DNA of 39,138 bases from WLNJ01 sp037131165 (GCA_037131165.1 JBAXRO010000013.1:1-39138), one strand, 5' to 3'. Positions 1 to 8,125 are shown, counted from the stretch's first letter. Notes: generated from the letters alone by a model not told the origin. Program-made: numbers and translations.

Positions 1-1021
1 CTATGGCCGGGCGCGAATCGGGGCGACCGCGGGCTTCGCTGCGGGCTGGGCATTCACCGCCGGCAAGATCTCCAGCCTCGTAGCGATGGCCTTGACCTTC
101 GGCGCCTACGCCGTACCCGGGCAACCGAGGCTCGGCGCACTGGCAGCCGTCATCGCCCTGACGGCGGTCAACCTCGCTGGCATCACCCGCACCGCGACCG
201 CGGCGAAAGTCGGAGCCGTGCTCGTCGCGGTCGTCCTGCTCGCGATCGCCGGCGCGACGATCGGCTCGAGCGCGACCGACTCGGGAAACCTCACTCCGGT
301 CACCGGCTACTCCGGGATGCAGGGGGTCCTGGGCGGAGCAGGGATCATGTTCTTCGCGTTCGCCGGGTACGCGCGCATTGCGACTCTCGGCGAGGAGGTG
401 CGCGACCCGAAGGTGACGATCCCGAGAGCGGTCCCGATCGCACTTGCGACCGCCTTCGTCCTCTACGCGCTTGCGATCGGCGGCTCACTGCTGGTGCTCG
501 GCCCGCAGGGCCTCGCCGACTCGAGCGCCCCGCTGGCTGATGCCGTGGACGCAGCCGGTGCCGGCTGGTTGGCTCCGTTCGTCCGGGCCGGTGCGGCAGT
601 CGGGGCCCTCGGAGTGCTCCTCTCGCTGCTGGCCGGTGTCGCCCGGACGATCTTCGCGATGGCCGATGACCGCGAACTCCCCCACCTGCTCTCGGCAGTT
701 CACGGCGGTCGCCGCGTTCCCCACATCGCCCAACTGGCAGTCGGCACGATCGTCGCCGTCCTCGTGCTCTTCGTGCCGACCCTCGCGGCGATCGCCACCA
801 GCTCGGTCTGCATCCTCACCTACTACTCGATCGCCCACCTCGCGGCGCTGCGGCTCAAGCCCGAGGACGGACGTCCGCTGCTGCTCGCCCCGTTCGGGCT
901 GTTCGGATGCGCTGCGATCGGGCTGTCGCTGCCGGGCGAAGACGTACTGGCCGGGCTCGGACTGATCGCCCTCGGGCTCCTCGGGCGGGCCTTGGCGCTT
1001 TCGTTCAGCGGGCGGCGCTGA
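1..1021 (+). CDS. APC-superfamily amino-acid permease, 5' partial
   Basis: The reading frame is open from base 2 with no start of its own, so the gene begins before the window; about 339 residues are visible. It is a polytopic inner-membrane protein with long hydrophobic stretches. It carries the segment FFAFAGYARIATLGEEVRDP followed by TIPRAV, which is the typical loop after TM6 in the amino acid-polyamine-organocation family (YjeH/cationic amino-acid type), and the later MADDRELP segment is also family-typical. Expected role: secondary transport of an amino acid coupled to protons or by exchange; the substrate cannot be read from the sequence. The 3' end overlaps the 3' end of the convergent oxygenase gene by 17 bases. 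I first saw an ATG at about 86, but family homology clearly continues upstream of it, so it is internal. Confidence 0.88.
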   Translation, partial: YGRARIGATAGFAAGWAFTAGKISSLVAMALTFGAYAVPGQPRLGALAAVIALTAVNLAGITRTATAAKVGAVLVAVVLLAIAGATIGSSATDSGNLTPVTGYSGMQGVLGGAGIMFFAFAGYARIATLGEEVRDPKVTIPRAVPIALATAFVLYALAIGGSLLVLGPQGLADSSAPLADAVDAAGAGWLAPFVRAGAAVGALGVLLSLLAGVARTIFAMADDRELPHLLSAVHGGRRVPHIAQLAVGTIVAVLVLFVPTLAAIATSSVCILTYYSIAHLAALRLKPEDGRPLLLAPFGLFGCAAIGLSLPGEDVLAGLGLIALGLLGRALALSFSGRR

Positions 1022-1856
1022 GCGACTCGCGTCGGGCCCGCCACTCCGGCGTGTACCTGACTGCCGACGGCGCCAGCGGAACCCCGACCCTGCGCAGGTA
1101 CTCCTGCCCGGCGCGCAGCGCGGCGCCGCGGATCGGATCCCAGCTGAAGCCGTAGAGCGAACGGACCTCAGCCGGGAGCAGGCCGATCGAGGTCTGGTTG
1201 ATCAGCTCGGCGAGGCCGGCCAGCGCCGGCGGCACCGGTGGCTTGAGGATCACGTTCTTGGCCGTGTCGAGCGCGTCGGGTGTGACGAACAGGTCACCGG
1301 AGGCAACCACGCCGTCGACGTACTCGCGAAGGCCATCGACCTTCGCCGGCATCGCCTTGAGCGGGATCCCGAACATCTTCCCGATGCGACGCTGATCGTC
1401 CCAGTAGGCCTGGCGCTCCTCCGGGCTGAGCGGTCGGACGTAGCGTTCGTAGACCAGGAGGCAGGAGTCGATCAGGCTCCCCCAGACCCAGAAGAGCAGC
1501 TCGGGGTCGGCAGCCGAGTAGGGGGTGCCGGCAGGGAACCTGCCCGCCCGGGCCGGGAGCGCGCCGGTCGCCGATCGGTGCATCTTCCTGACGAACCCGG
1601 TCGCCCGGTCGGCGCTGGCCTTCGAGCCGTAAGTGATCTTCCCGAGCACGACAGCCGTGCGCTCCAGCCTGGCGAACGGGTCGCTCTTGGCCTTGGTGGC
1701 GGCGAAGAACCCCTCGAAGACGACCGGATGGGCGGCCATCAGCAAGAGTGCTCGCCCGCCGGCGAGGATCATCACCTGCTCGCGATGAACGGTCCGCAGC
1801 ATGCTGGAGTCGTCGAAGTGGCAGTCGGGAGTCTGGTTGTCGGTCATTGGCGTCAT
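1005..1856 (-). CDS. MpaB/rubber-oxygenase-type (DUF2236) family protein
   Basis: This 283-residue protein resembles the DUF2236 family (ER-bound oxygenase MpaB / latex-clearing protein catalytic domain), a group of all-helical heme-b oxygenases. Visible family features are the N-terminal LRTVHREQVMILAGGRALLL helix, the RKMHRSATG segment with its conserved His, and the GTPYSAADPELLFWVWGSL stretch. Actual substrates of most bacterial members are unknown, so no reaction is assigned. No signal peptide or membrane anchor is evident. Start candidates are ATG 1856 (MTPMTDNQ) and ATG 1847; neither has a strong Shine-Dalgarno. The gene is divergent from the precorrin-2 dehydrogenase across 46 bases and converges on the permease with a 17-base overlap. 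Confidence 0.8.
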   Translation of the reverse strand: MTPMTDNQTPDCHFDDSSMLRTVHREQVMILAGGRALLLMAAHPVVFEGFFAATKAKSDPFARLERTAVVLGKITYGSKASADRATGFVRKMHRSATGALPARAGRFPAGTPYSAADPELLFWVWGSLIDSCLLVYERYVRPLSPEERQAYWDDQRRIGKMFGIPLKAMPAKVDGLREYVDGVVASGDLFVTPDALDTAKNVILKPPVPPALAGLAELINQTSIGLLPAEVRSLYGFSWDPIRGAALRAGQEYLRRVGVPLAPSAVRYTPEWRARRESLSAAR

Positions 1857-1886
1857 GGCGATTGGGCGGTTTCCGCTCTCAGTCCG

Positions 1887-1892
1887 TAAGGT
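1887..1892 (+). promoter_or_regulatory. Putative -10 box (TAAGGT) of the precorrin-2 dehydrogenase gene
   Basis: TAAGGT ends 10 bases before the ATG at 1903. It fits the TAnnnT pattern seen before other transcription-unit heads here. It could equally be read as a weak ribosome-binding AAGG, so this is one of the less certain members of the set. Confidence 0.35.
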
Positions 1893-1902
1893 GTACGAGA
1901 CG

Positions 1903-2649
1903 ATGCCCGCACAGGCTTACAAAGGCAAGGAGTGCGTCTGCCAGTTCCGACGGGGGATCTGCGACCAGACGTGCGTGAAGGACATGATGGACACGCCGTT
2001 CTACATCGCGTGCCTGAAGCTCCGCGGTCGCTCATGCCTCGTCGTCGGAGCCGGCGACGTGGCCCTCGAGAAGGTCGAAGGCCTGCTCGCCTGCGACGCC
2101 GACATCGTCGTGCTCGCACCCGAGACGACCAACGACACGATCAAGTCGCTCGCGGCGGAGGGTTCGATCGAGTACATCGAGCGGTCCTACGAGCCCGGCG
2201 ACCTCGAGGGGCGCTTCATGGTGATCGCCGCCACCAACGACAGCGAGGTCAACATCGGCATCTACAACGACGGCGAGAAGCGGGCGATGCTCGCCAACGT
2301 CGTTGACGTGCCGCCACTTTGCAACTTCATCCTGCCCGCGATCGTCCGCACGGGACCGCTGGCGATCGCGATCTCGACCGCAGGGGCCTCGCCTGCCCTT
2401 GCCAAGCGGATGAAGCGCGAGATCTCCGAACTGTTCGGCGAGGAGTACGCGCAACTCGCCCTGATGCTCAACGACGCCCGCGGCTGGGCCAAGGGAACGC
2501 TCCCGACCTACCAGGACCGCAAAGCCTTCTTCGAGGAGATCGTCAACGGTCCGACCGATCCGGTCGAGCTGCTCCGCGCAGGCAACGAGCAGGGCGTGCT
2601 CGACCTGATCGAGCAGGCCAAGGAGCGCCACGCTCCGGCCACGGTCTGA
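1903..2649 (+). CDS. Precorrin-2 dehydrogenase / sirohydrochlorin ferrochelatase-type (CysG-N) with Cys-rich N-terminus
   Basis: The 248-residue protein belongs to the family that oxidises precorrin-2 to sirohydrochlorin with NAD and may insert iron to give siroheme. A Rossmann segment LVVGAGDVALEKVEGLL lies at about 46-62, the conserved NVVDVPPLCNFILPAI motif follows near 135, and STAGASPALAKRMKREI then matches the family. The frame is open further upstream to 1801, but that extension overlaps the divergent gene's start, so ATG 1903 is preferred. A later ATG at 1984/1987 would remove the first 27-28 residues. That N-terminal segment is unusual: it carries cysteines 11, 13, 20 and 24 in the pattern C-x-C-x6-C-x3-C, which classical CysG N-domains lack. 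The nearby hem and cobA-hemD genes supply its substrate. Confidence 0.88.
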   Translation: MPAQAYKGKECVCQFRRGICDQTCVKDMMDTPFYIACLKLRGRSCLVVGAGDVALEKVEGLLACDADIVVLAPETTNDTIKSLAAEGSIEYIERSYEPGDLEGRFMVIAATNDSEVNIGIYNDGEKRAMLANVVDVPPLCNFILPAIVRTGPLAIAISTAGASPALAKRMKREISELFGEEYAQLALMLNDARGWAKGTLPTYQDRKAFFEEIVNGPTDPVELLRAGNEQGVLDLIEQAKERHAPATV

Positions 2650-2674
2650 CCGAACCCCTCCGGCGACTTATCCT
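2646..2674 (+). promoter_or_regulatory. Putative moaC promoter, CTGACC-17-TATCCT
   Basis: CTGACC (2646-2651) overlaps the stop codon of the upstream gene. It is followed after 17 bases by TATCCT (2669-2674), which ends 9 bases before the GTG start at 2684. The predicted transcript would have almost no leader, matching the lack of a ribosome-binding site before moaC. Together with pyrE, it is one of the two most complete -35/-10 pairs in the window. Confidence 0.5.
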
Positions 2675-2683
2675 TCAGCCCCC

Positions 2684-3169
2684 GTGGGCGAACTGAGCCA
2701 CATAGGTCCCGACGGCGCGGCCCGAATGGTCGACGTCGGCGCCAAGCAGGTGACTGCGCGCAGCGCAACGGCCCGCGCAGTCGTGCGTATGTCGCAGGCA
2801 ACAGCTGCGCTGGTCGCCGACGGCGGACCCAAGGGTGACGTCGTCCAGGTCGCCCGACTGGCCGGGATCCAGGGAGCCAAGCGAACCTCCGACCTGATCC
2901 CGCTCTGCCATCCGCTCCCGCTCGACAGCGTCTCGGTAGACCTCGACCTCGACACGGAGGCGGGCACGGTGACGATCACCGCGACCGCGTCTACGACCGG
3001 CAAGACCGGGGTCGAGATGGAGGCCCTCACAGCCGCATCGGTCGCCGCCCTGACCGTCTACGACATGGTCAAGGCCGCCGAACGCGGGGTGACGATCGAA
3101 TCGGTCGGGCTGCTCGCCAAGGCCGGGGGCAAATCCGGGACCTGGACCCGCGAGACGGACTCGCGATGA
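2684..3169 (+). CDS. moaC: Cyclic pyranopterin monophosphate synthase
   Basis: MoaC converts the MoaA product 3',8-cyclo-dihydro-GTP into cyclic pyranopterin monophosphate in molybdenum cofactor synthesis, in the cytoplasm. The 161-residue length is normal. Diagnostic segments are SHIGPDGAARMVDVGAK at the N-terminus, AKRTSDLIPLCHPLPL in the middle and TGKTGVEMEALTAASVAAL followed by YDMVKA, which include the catalytic lysine region. The GTG start at 2684 puts SHIGPDG at the expected position; no Shine-Dalgarno precedes it. It shares a 4-base ATGA overlap with mog, so the two are translationally coupled. moaA is not in the window. Confidence 0.95.
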   Translation: MGELSHIGPDGAARMVDVGAKQVTARSATARAVVRMSQATAALVADGGPKGDVVQVARLAGIQGAKRTSDLIPLCHPLPLDSVSVDLDLDTEAGTVTITATASTTGKTGVEMEALTAASVAALTVYDMVKAAERGVTIESVGLLAKAGGKSGTWTRETDSR

Positions 3170-3654
3170 AGGCCGCGGTGGTCACCGTCTCGACCTCGGC
3201 CGCCGCCGGCACGGCGTCCGACGAGTCCGGGCCACTGTTGGTCGGCATGGTCGAGGCGAGCGGCTATTTCCCCGACGGGGTCGGCGCGACGACGGTGAGC
3301 GACGACCAGGCCTCGATCGAGGCCGCTCTCAAGGCCGAGGTCGCTGCCGATACGGCGCTCGTCCTGACTACCGGCGGCACTGGATTCAGCAGCGACGACC
3401 TGACACCGGAGGCGACCCGCGAGGTGATCGAACGCGAAGCGCCCGGGCTGGCCGAGGCGATCCGGGCCGACGCAGCAAAGCGGATCACCACCGGGATCCT
3501 CACCCGGGGAGTGGCGGGAGTCGCCGGGCGGACCCTGATCGTGAACCTCCCGGGCAGCCCGAAGGCAGTCGCGGAATCGTTCGCCGTGATCGAGCCGGTG
3601 CTGCCCCACGCTCTCGCCCAGCTGAGGGACGGTGGTGGTCGTGGCAGTCATTGA
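3166..3654 (+). CDS. mog: Molybdopterin adenylyltransferase / MoaB-Mog family
   Basis: This 162-residue protein belongs to the MoaB/MogA family, which adenylylates molybdopterin before metal insertion. Evidence is the core motif LVLTTGGTGFSSDDLTPEAT with the conserved TGGTG nucleotide site, followed by GLAEAIRADAAKR and the PGSPKAVAESF segment that closes the active site. The family contains both Mog and MoaB; I cannot separate them by eye, so the symbol is a best guess. ATG 3166 overlaps the moaC stop. The 3' end overlaps the start of ccmA by up to 23 bases, which ties molybdopterin and cytochrome c genes into one transcription unit. Confidence 0.92.
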   Translation: MKAAVVTVSTSAAAGTASDESGPLLVGMVEASGYFPDGVGATTVSDDQASIEAALKAEVAADTALVLTTGGTGFSSDDLTPEATREVIEREAPGLAEAIRADAAKRITTGILTRGVAGVAGRTLIVNLPGSPKAVAESFAVIEPVLPHALAQLRDGGGRGSH

Positions 3655-4311
3655 GCTCGAGGGAGCAGTCAGGCGCTACGGCGATCGCCACGCCCTCGAC
3701 GGAATCGACCTTGCCCTCGAAGAAGGGGCAACCCTTGCCGTGCTCGGAGCCAACGGAGCCGGCAAGACGACACTGCTGAGGATGCTCTGCGGCCTGATCC
3801 GCCCGCATGAGGGCCGGGTCGAGGTCTCGGTCATCGGCTGCCGAGGGAATCGTGGGCGATCCGCGGCAAGGTCGGCCTGCTGGCCCACGAGCCGATGCTC
3901 TACCGGGCACTCAGCGTGCGCGAGAATCTCCACCACCAGGCAAGGCTGCTCGGGGTCCCGAGCGAACGGGCAGACAGGCTGATCGAGCGGGTCGGGGTCG
4001 CAGCCCGCGCCGACGAACCGCTGCGAACCCTCTCGCGCGGGACCGTCCAGCGCGCGGCAGCGGCCCGGGCGGTCCTTGCAGACCCACCGCTGCTGCTGCT
4101 CGACGAGCCCTACGCGAACCTCGACCCCGGAGGAGCGGCAATGGTCGCACCGCTGCTCGAGGAGAACCGCTCGGTCCTGATCAGCGGCCACGAACCGCGG
4201 ATGCTGCTCGAGCGATCCGATGTCGCGCTCGGCCTGCGGGGCGGGCGCAGGGCTTTCCTCAAACCCTCGACCGACGTGAGCGACTCCGACATCAAGGCCC
4301 TGTACGGATGA
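3632..4311 (+). pseudogene. ccmA: Heme exporter ATPase CcmA, interrupted by a one-base frameshift
   Basis: CcmA is the ABC ATPase that partners CcmB and CcmC in loading heme onto CcmE for cytochrome c maturation. Two frames together encode one full-length protein of about 226 residues. Frame A (from GTG 3632, or 3635/3641) has RRYGDRHALDGIDL and Walker A GANGAGKTTLL. Frame B has ESWAIRGKVGLLAHEP, LYRALSVRENL, the signature LSRGTVQR, Walker B LLLLDEP and the H-loop SGHEP. The join lies near 3825-3826. Adding one base there reads VEVLGHRLPRESWAI, which looks like a normal family sequence. As given, frame A stops at 3982. The ATG at 3895 could start only a fragment lacking Walker A. The flanking mog and ccmB genes are intact, so either a sequencing/assembly error or a very recent mutation is likely. 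Confidence 0.85.
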
Positions 4312-4982
4312 TTCGCCAAGCCCTGATCCTGTTGCGCAAGGACCTGCTGCTCGAGCTGCGCGGCCGCGAGGCGCTGCCGGCGATGCTGTTGTTGGCCGGC
4401 ACCACGATGGTCGTCCTGCACTTCGCCCTCGGCCAGCGATCGGTCACCGGCGGCACGGCCGCCGGCTGCCTCTGGGTGACGCTCCTGTTCAGCGCGACCC
4501 TTGGGATCAACAGACTGTTCGTTGCCGAACAGGAGGAGGGTGGGCTCGACGCGGTACTCCTCACTCCTGTCGAACGGACCGCGATCCTGCTGGCCAAGGC
4601 GACGACCCTGTTCATATTCATGGTCGCACTCGAGCTGGTGATCGTGCCCGCCTTCGCCCTGCTGCTGCTCGGCCCTGACCTGCTGCCGACGCTCGGCGGC
4701 CTGATTCCGACCCTCCTGCTGGTCGATCTGGCGATCGCCGCGGTCGGCGCCCTGGTCGGCGCGATCGCCGTGCAGTCGAGGATCAGGGACCTGCTCGCCC
4801 CCCTGTTGGCGCTGCCGTTGCTGCTGCCGGCGCTGATCGCCGGGGCGAAATCCGCGGAGCTGCTGTTCGCGGCAGCGGGGCCCGCTCCGATTCCGGGCCG
4901 ATGGCCACTGATGCTGGCGTTGTACGCTCTCGTCTTCGGGCTGCTCGGTGTGGCCCTCTACGACTACCTTCTCGATGACTGA
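4308..4982 (+). CDS. ccmB: Heme exporter permease CcmB
   Basis: The 224-residue polytopic membrane protein begins MIRQALILLRKDLLLELRGRE, the conserved amphipathic start of CcmB, and has about six hydrophobic segments. The segment FVAEQEEGGLDAVLLTPVER is also characteristic of the family. It forms the membrane part of the CcmAB transporter acting with CcmC in the cytoplasmic membrane. ATG 4308 overlaps the ccmA stop by 4 bases (ATGA), so the much longer open frame upstream of 4308 is not coding. The 3' end overlaps ccmC by 8 bases. Confidence 0.92.
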   Translation: MIRQALILLRKDLLLELRGREALPAMLLLAGTTMVVLHFALGQRSVTGGTAAGCLWVTLLFSATLGINRLFVAEQEEGGLDAVLLTPVERTAILLAKATTLFIFMVALELVIVPAFALLLLGPDLLPTLGGLIPTLLLVDLAIAAVGALVGAIAVQSRIRDLLAPLLALPLLLPALIAGAKSAELLFAAAGPAPIPGRWPLMLALYALVFGLLGVALYDYLLDD

Positions 4983-5697
4983 CGCCCCCACAGTTCACGG
5001 TCGAGGCCTCAAGCGGCTTGCGATCGCCACAACCCTGACCCTCGGGACGGCCTTCGCGCTCGTCTTCTTCTGGACTCCCAACGAACTCGACCAGGGTTTC
5101 GTCCAGAAGATCTTCTACGTCCACGTGCCGATGGCGATCGTCGCCCTCTGCGGCTTCACCGCGGGTGGGATCTTCGGCTTCATGCAGCTGCGCACCGGCA
5201 AGCGGGTCTGGGACATGCGCTCGTACGTGTCGATTCACCTCTCGCTGATGCTCGCCACCGGAACGCTGATCACCGGTTCGATCTGGGCGAAGGCCGCCTG
5301 GGGTCACTGGTGGGTCTGGGACGAGCCGGTGCTCGTCTCGTTCCTGATCGTCTTCCTGCTTTACGCCTGTTACCAGCCGCTGCGCTTCTCGATCGAGGAC
5401 CCTGAGCGCCAAGCCCGGGCGGCATCGGTTTTCGCTGTCGTCGCCGGCGCCTTCGTACCGCTCAATTTCGCCGCCGTGAGGCTCGCTGAGGCCTACACCC
5501 ACCCGAGGACCCTCGGGACGACAACCGGCGGGATGCCGGGAACGATGCTGTTCACCTTCCTGCTTGCACTGCTCGGGATGACGCTGCTGTTCGTGACTCT
5601 CTGGAAGTACGAGATGGCAAGCAAGAACGCCCGGATGAAGCTCGCTTCGGTGAAGCGCCGGATCGAGAACGAGATCGCCCAAGGAGGCGCAGCCTGA
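4975..5697 (+). CDS. ccmC: Heme handling protein CcmC (CcmC/CcsA family)
   Basis: This 240-residue protein with about six membrane segments carries the tryptophan-rich heme-binding signature WGHWWVWDEPVL, the hallmark of the CcmC/CcmF/CcsA superfamily, and KIFYVHVPMAIVAL, whose His is a likely heme ligand. Size and position after ccmB indicate CcmC, which presents heme to CcmE at the outer face of the membrane. The frame is open to 4948, but ATG 4975 (MTDAPTVHG) gives the usual short N-terminus and only an 8-base overlap with ccmB. Its last base is shared with the next ATG (TGATG). Confidence 0.92.
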   Translation: MTDAPTVHGRGLKRLAIATTLTLGTAFALVFFWTPNELDQGFVQKIFYVHVPMAIVALCGFTAGGIFGFMQLRTGKRVWDMRSYVSIHLSLMLATGTLITGSIWAKAAWGHWWVWDEPVLVSFLIVFLLYACYQPLRFSIEDPERQARAASVFAVVAGAFVPLNFAAVRLAEAYTHPRTLGTTTGGMPGTMLFTFLLALLGMTLLFVTLWKYEMASKNARMKLASVKRRIENEIAQGGAA

Positions 5698-5888
5698 TGC
5701 CCGCACTGCCACTCGACACGGCGGGCAAGTACGTTGCCGCCGCCTACCTCGTGTTCCTCTTCCTGATCCTGATCTACGTGGCGATCATGTCCGCGAGACT
5801 CGGCCGGGTCGAGAAGGAGATCGCCGAGATCGACAACCTGCTCAACCTGCGCGACGGAGAGGCAACGAAGGAGAAGGACCCGGCGTGA
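5697..5888 (+). CDS. ccmD: CcmD-like small membrane protein
   Basis: This 63-residue protein has a single hydrophobic segment (AAAYLVFLFLILIYVAIMSA) followed by a charged helix, the layout of CcmD, which stabilises the CcmABC complex. Sequence conservation in CcmD is poor, so the call rests on size, topology and its place directly after ccmC. A strong Shine-Dalgarno AAGGAGG at 5681-5687 precedes the ATG by 9 bases, the clearest in this operon. The 3' end overlaps hemA by 4 bases (GTGA). Confidence 0.75.
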   Translation: MPALPLDTAGKYVAAAYLVFLFLILIYVAIMSARLGRVEKEIAEIDNLLNLRDGEATKEKDPA

Positions 5889-7237
5889 GCGAGGTCCTCG
5901 CAATCGGGATGTCGCACAAAACCGCGGCCGTCGAGCTGCGCGAGCGGCTGGCGCTCTCCGACTGGCAGGCCGAACCGCTCCTGGCCGAACTGGTCGCCGA
6001 CGATGCAATCGACGAAGTCGCGGCGATCTCGACCTGCAACCGGACCGAGCTCTACCTCGTGACCCGGGATGCGGTCGCAGCCGAGGCGGCGGTGCTGGGC
6101 CGGATGGCCAAGCGGGCCGGGATCAGGCCGACAGAGCTTGCGCCCGCGATCTTCTCGCTGCGCAACTGCGACGCGGCCCGCCACCTCTTCAGGGTCAGCG
6201 CCGGCCTCGAGTCGATGGTCGTCGGCGAAGCCGAGGTCCTCGGCCAGGTCCGCCGCTCCTACGACACTGCGCTCGACGCCGGAACCACGGGAGGGCAGCT
6301 CAACAGGCTGTTCCACTCGGCATTGCGGACGGGCAAGCGGGTGAGGACGGAGACGGCGATCGGCGAACGCTCGCTGAGCGTCTCGACAGTCGCGGCTTCA
6401 CTCGCGCGCGAGTTGATCGGCGACCTGGCCGGCCGACGAGTGGTGATCCTCGGAGCCGGCGAGACCGCGGAGTTGGCGGCGAAGGCGCTGACCGCCGCAG
6501 GGGCCGATTCCGTGTTCCTCGCCAACCGCAGGCGCGACAGGGCGCTGGCCCTCGCCCAGCGGTTCGACGGCTCGGCCGTCCCGCTCGACATGCTTCCCGA
6601 GCACCTGCTGCGTGCCGACGTCGTGATCGGCGCCACCTCCTCCCCCCACCCGATCGTCACGGCGGATGAACTCGCCGAGGTCGTCGCCCAGCGTCGCGGG
6701 CGCCCGCTGCTGCTGATCGACCTCGCGGTCCCGCGCGACATCGAGGCAGCCTGCGCCGATCTCGACGGCGTCAGTGTTCACGACATCGACGACCTCAAGG
6801 CCGTCGTGGACCGCAACCGCTCGGTGCGGGCCGCCGAAGCAGGGCGAGCAGAGGACATCGTCGAGGAGGAGATCCAGCAGTTCGCCCGCTGGCTTGCGAC
6901 CCTCGACTCGGTCCCGACCATCGCCGACCTCCAGGAGCACGGACGCTCGATCGCCGACGGAGTCGTCGAAGCGAACCGCAGCCAGTGGGAGAGCGCGAGC
7001 CCGGCCGACCTCGAGCGGGTCACCCTGATCGCCCGAACGGTCGCCCAGCGGCTGCTGCACGAGCCGACCAAGCACCTGCGAGACAACGACGGCGAGGGAT
7101 CCCACGGCAAGTTGGAGACGGTCCGTACCGTTTTCGGGCTCGACGACCAGCAGGCCGATCAGCATGCCGAAGCTCGCGAAGTGGACGAGGCCGAGGTTCT
7201 GCCCCTGACTCGCCGCGGCAACCCCGGCCGAAGCTGA
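5885..7237 (+). CDS. hemA: Glutamyl-tRNA reductase
   Basis: HemA reduces glutamyl-tRNA(Glu) to glutamate-1-semialdehyde with NADPH, the committed step of C5 tetrapyrrole synthesis. The 450-residue length is normal. The catalytic cysteine is C51 in ISTCNRTELYLV. The tRNA-recognition segment GLESMVVGEAEVLGQVRRSY lies near 108-127, the NADPH Rossmann motif VVILGAGETAELAAKAL begins near 186, and the C-terminal dimerisation helix ends with AQRLLHEPTKHLR. The GTG start overlaps ccmD and is preceded by purine-rich GAAGGAGAAGGA. It heads the hem part of the operon, followed 6 bases later by hemC. Confidence 0.97.
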   Translation: MSEVLAIGMSHKTAAVELRERLALSDWQAEPLLAELVADDAIDEVAAISTCNRTELYLVTRDAVAAEAAVLGRMAKRAGIRPTELAPAIFSLRNCDAARHLFRVSAGLESMVVGEAEVLGQVRRSYDTALDAGTTGGQLNRLFHSALRTGKRVRTETAIGERSLSVSTVAASLARELIGDLAGRRVVILGAGETAELAAKALTAAGADSVFLANRRRDRALALAQRFDGSAVPLDMLPEHLLRADVVIGATSSPHPIVTADELAEVVAQRRGRPLLLIDLAVPRDIEAACADLDGVSVHDIDDLKAVVDRNRSVRAAEAGRAEDIVEEEIQQFARWLATLDSVPTIADLQEHGRSIADGVVEANRSQWESASPADLERVTLIARTVAQRLLHEPTKHLRDNDGEGSHGKLETVRTVFGLDDQQADQHAEAREVDEAEVLPLTRRGNPGRS

Positions 7238-7243
7238 CCTCAA

Positions 7244-8125
7244 TTGCTGCGGCTCGGTACCCGCGGCTCGGCTCTGGCACTCGCTCAGACGAGGGCGGTC
7301 GCCGAGGTGCTTGCAGCCGGAGCTGAAGTCGAGCTGGTGACGGTCGAATCCTCCGGGCCGCCAACCACCGACAAGGCCCGCTGGACGAGCGGGCTGGAAC
7401 GGGCACTGCTCGAGGATGAGATCGACATCGCCGTCCACTCCGCGAAGGACGTGCCGGCATCGAGGCCGGAAGGGATCGTCACTGCAGCGGTGCCGCGCAG
7501 GGAGGATCCGCGCGACCGGATCTGCGGGGCGGAGTCGCTCGACTCTCTGCCCGGTGGAGCCCGGGTCGGAACGGCCAGCCCGAGGCGCGAGGCGCTGATC
7601 CGGTCGCTGCGGGAGGATCTGACCGTGATCGAACTGCGGGGAAACGTTGACTCCCGACTGCGGAAGCTCGAGCAGGGAGAGGCCGACGCCCTGATCCTCG
7701 CCGGCGCCGGACTCAACCGGCTCGGACTGGGAGATCTGGGCGCACCGCTCGATCCCGCCGGCTTCACTCCCGCCGCCGGCCAGGGATCGCTGATGCTCGA
7801 GTGCCGGGCCGGCGACGGTGCCGCGCTGCAGGCTGCCGAGTTGATCAACGATGGCGACAGCGCGATCGAGCTCTCTGCCGAGCGGGCCGTGGTCTCCGCC
7901 CTCGACGCCGACTGCCACACGGCGGTCGGAGTGATCGCCAGGGTCAACGGCGGCTCGCTCTCGCTCGCCGCGGTCGTCTGCGCCCCGGACGGCTCGTCGT
8001 GGATCCGCGACCGGATCGAATGCTCCCCCGGCGACTCCGCGGAACACGTCCGCCGCCTGGTGCGCAACCTCCGCTCCGCCGGAGCCGACGAGCTGCTCGC
8101 GATCGGCCGCGGGGAGACATCGTGA
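7244..8125 (+). CDS. hemC: Porphobilinogen deaminase (hydroxymethylbilane synthase)
   Basis: HemC polymerises four porphobilinogens into hydroxymethylbilane. The 293-residue protein starts with LRLGTRGSALALAQT, has the catalytic Asp in HSAKDVPAS, the domain-2 segment GTASPRREALI and TPAAGQGSLMLECR. The cofactor-attachment cysteine is in DADCHTAVGV. Two details differ from the textbook enzyme. The GGKGLF-type loop before the first catalytic helix is replaced by a short DKARWTSGLERALL, and the residue before the cofactor Cys is Asp instead of Gly. The TTG at 7244 is the only start that keeps the conserved N-terminus. It lies 6 bases after hemA and overlaps the next gene by 4 bases (GTGA). Confidence 0.95.
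   Translation: MLRLGTRGSALALAQTRAVAEVLAAGAEVELVTVESSGPPTTDKARWTSGLERALLEDEIDIAVHSAKDVPASRPEGIVTAAVPRREDPRDRICGAESLDSLPGGARVGTASPRREALIRSLREDLTVIELRGNVDSRLRKLEQGEADALILAGAGLNRLGLGDLGAPLDPAGFTPAAGQGSLMLECRAGDGAALQAAELINDGDSAIELSAERAVVSALDADCHTAVGVIARVNGGSLSLAAVVCAPDGSSWIRDRIECSPGDSAEHVRRLVRNLRSAGADELLAIGRGETS

Noticed and set aside
3632..3982. Programmed ribosomal frameshifting to make full-length CcmA
   Set aside because: No slippery heptamer, upstream Shine-Dalgarno-like stimulator or downstream structure is visible at the join, and known ccmA genes are not recoded. An error or mutation is simpler.
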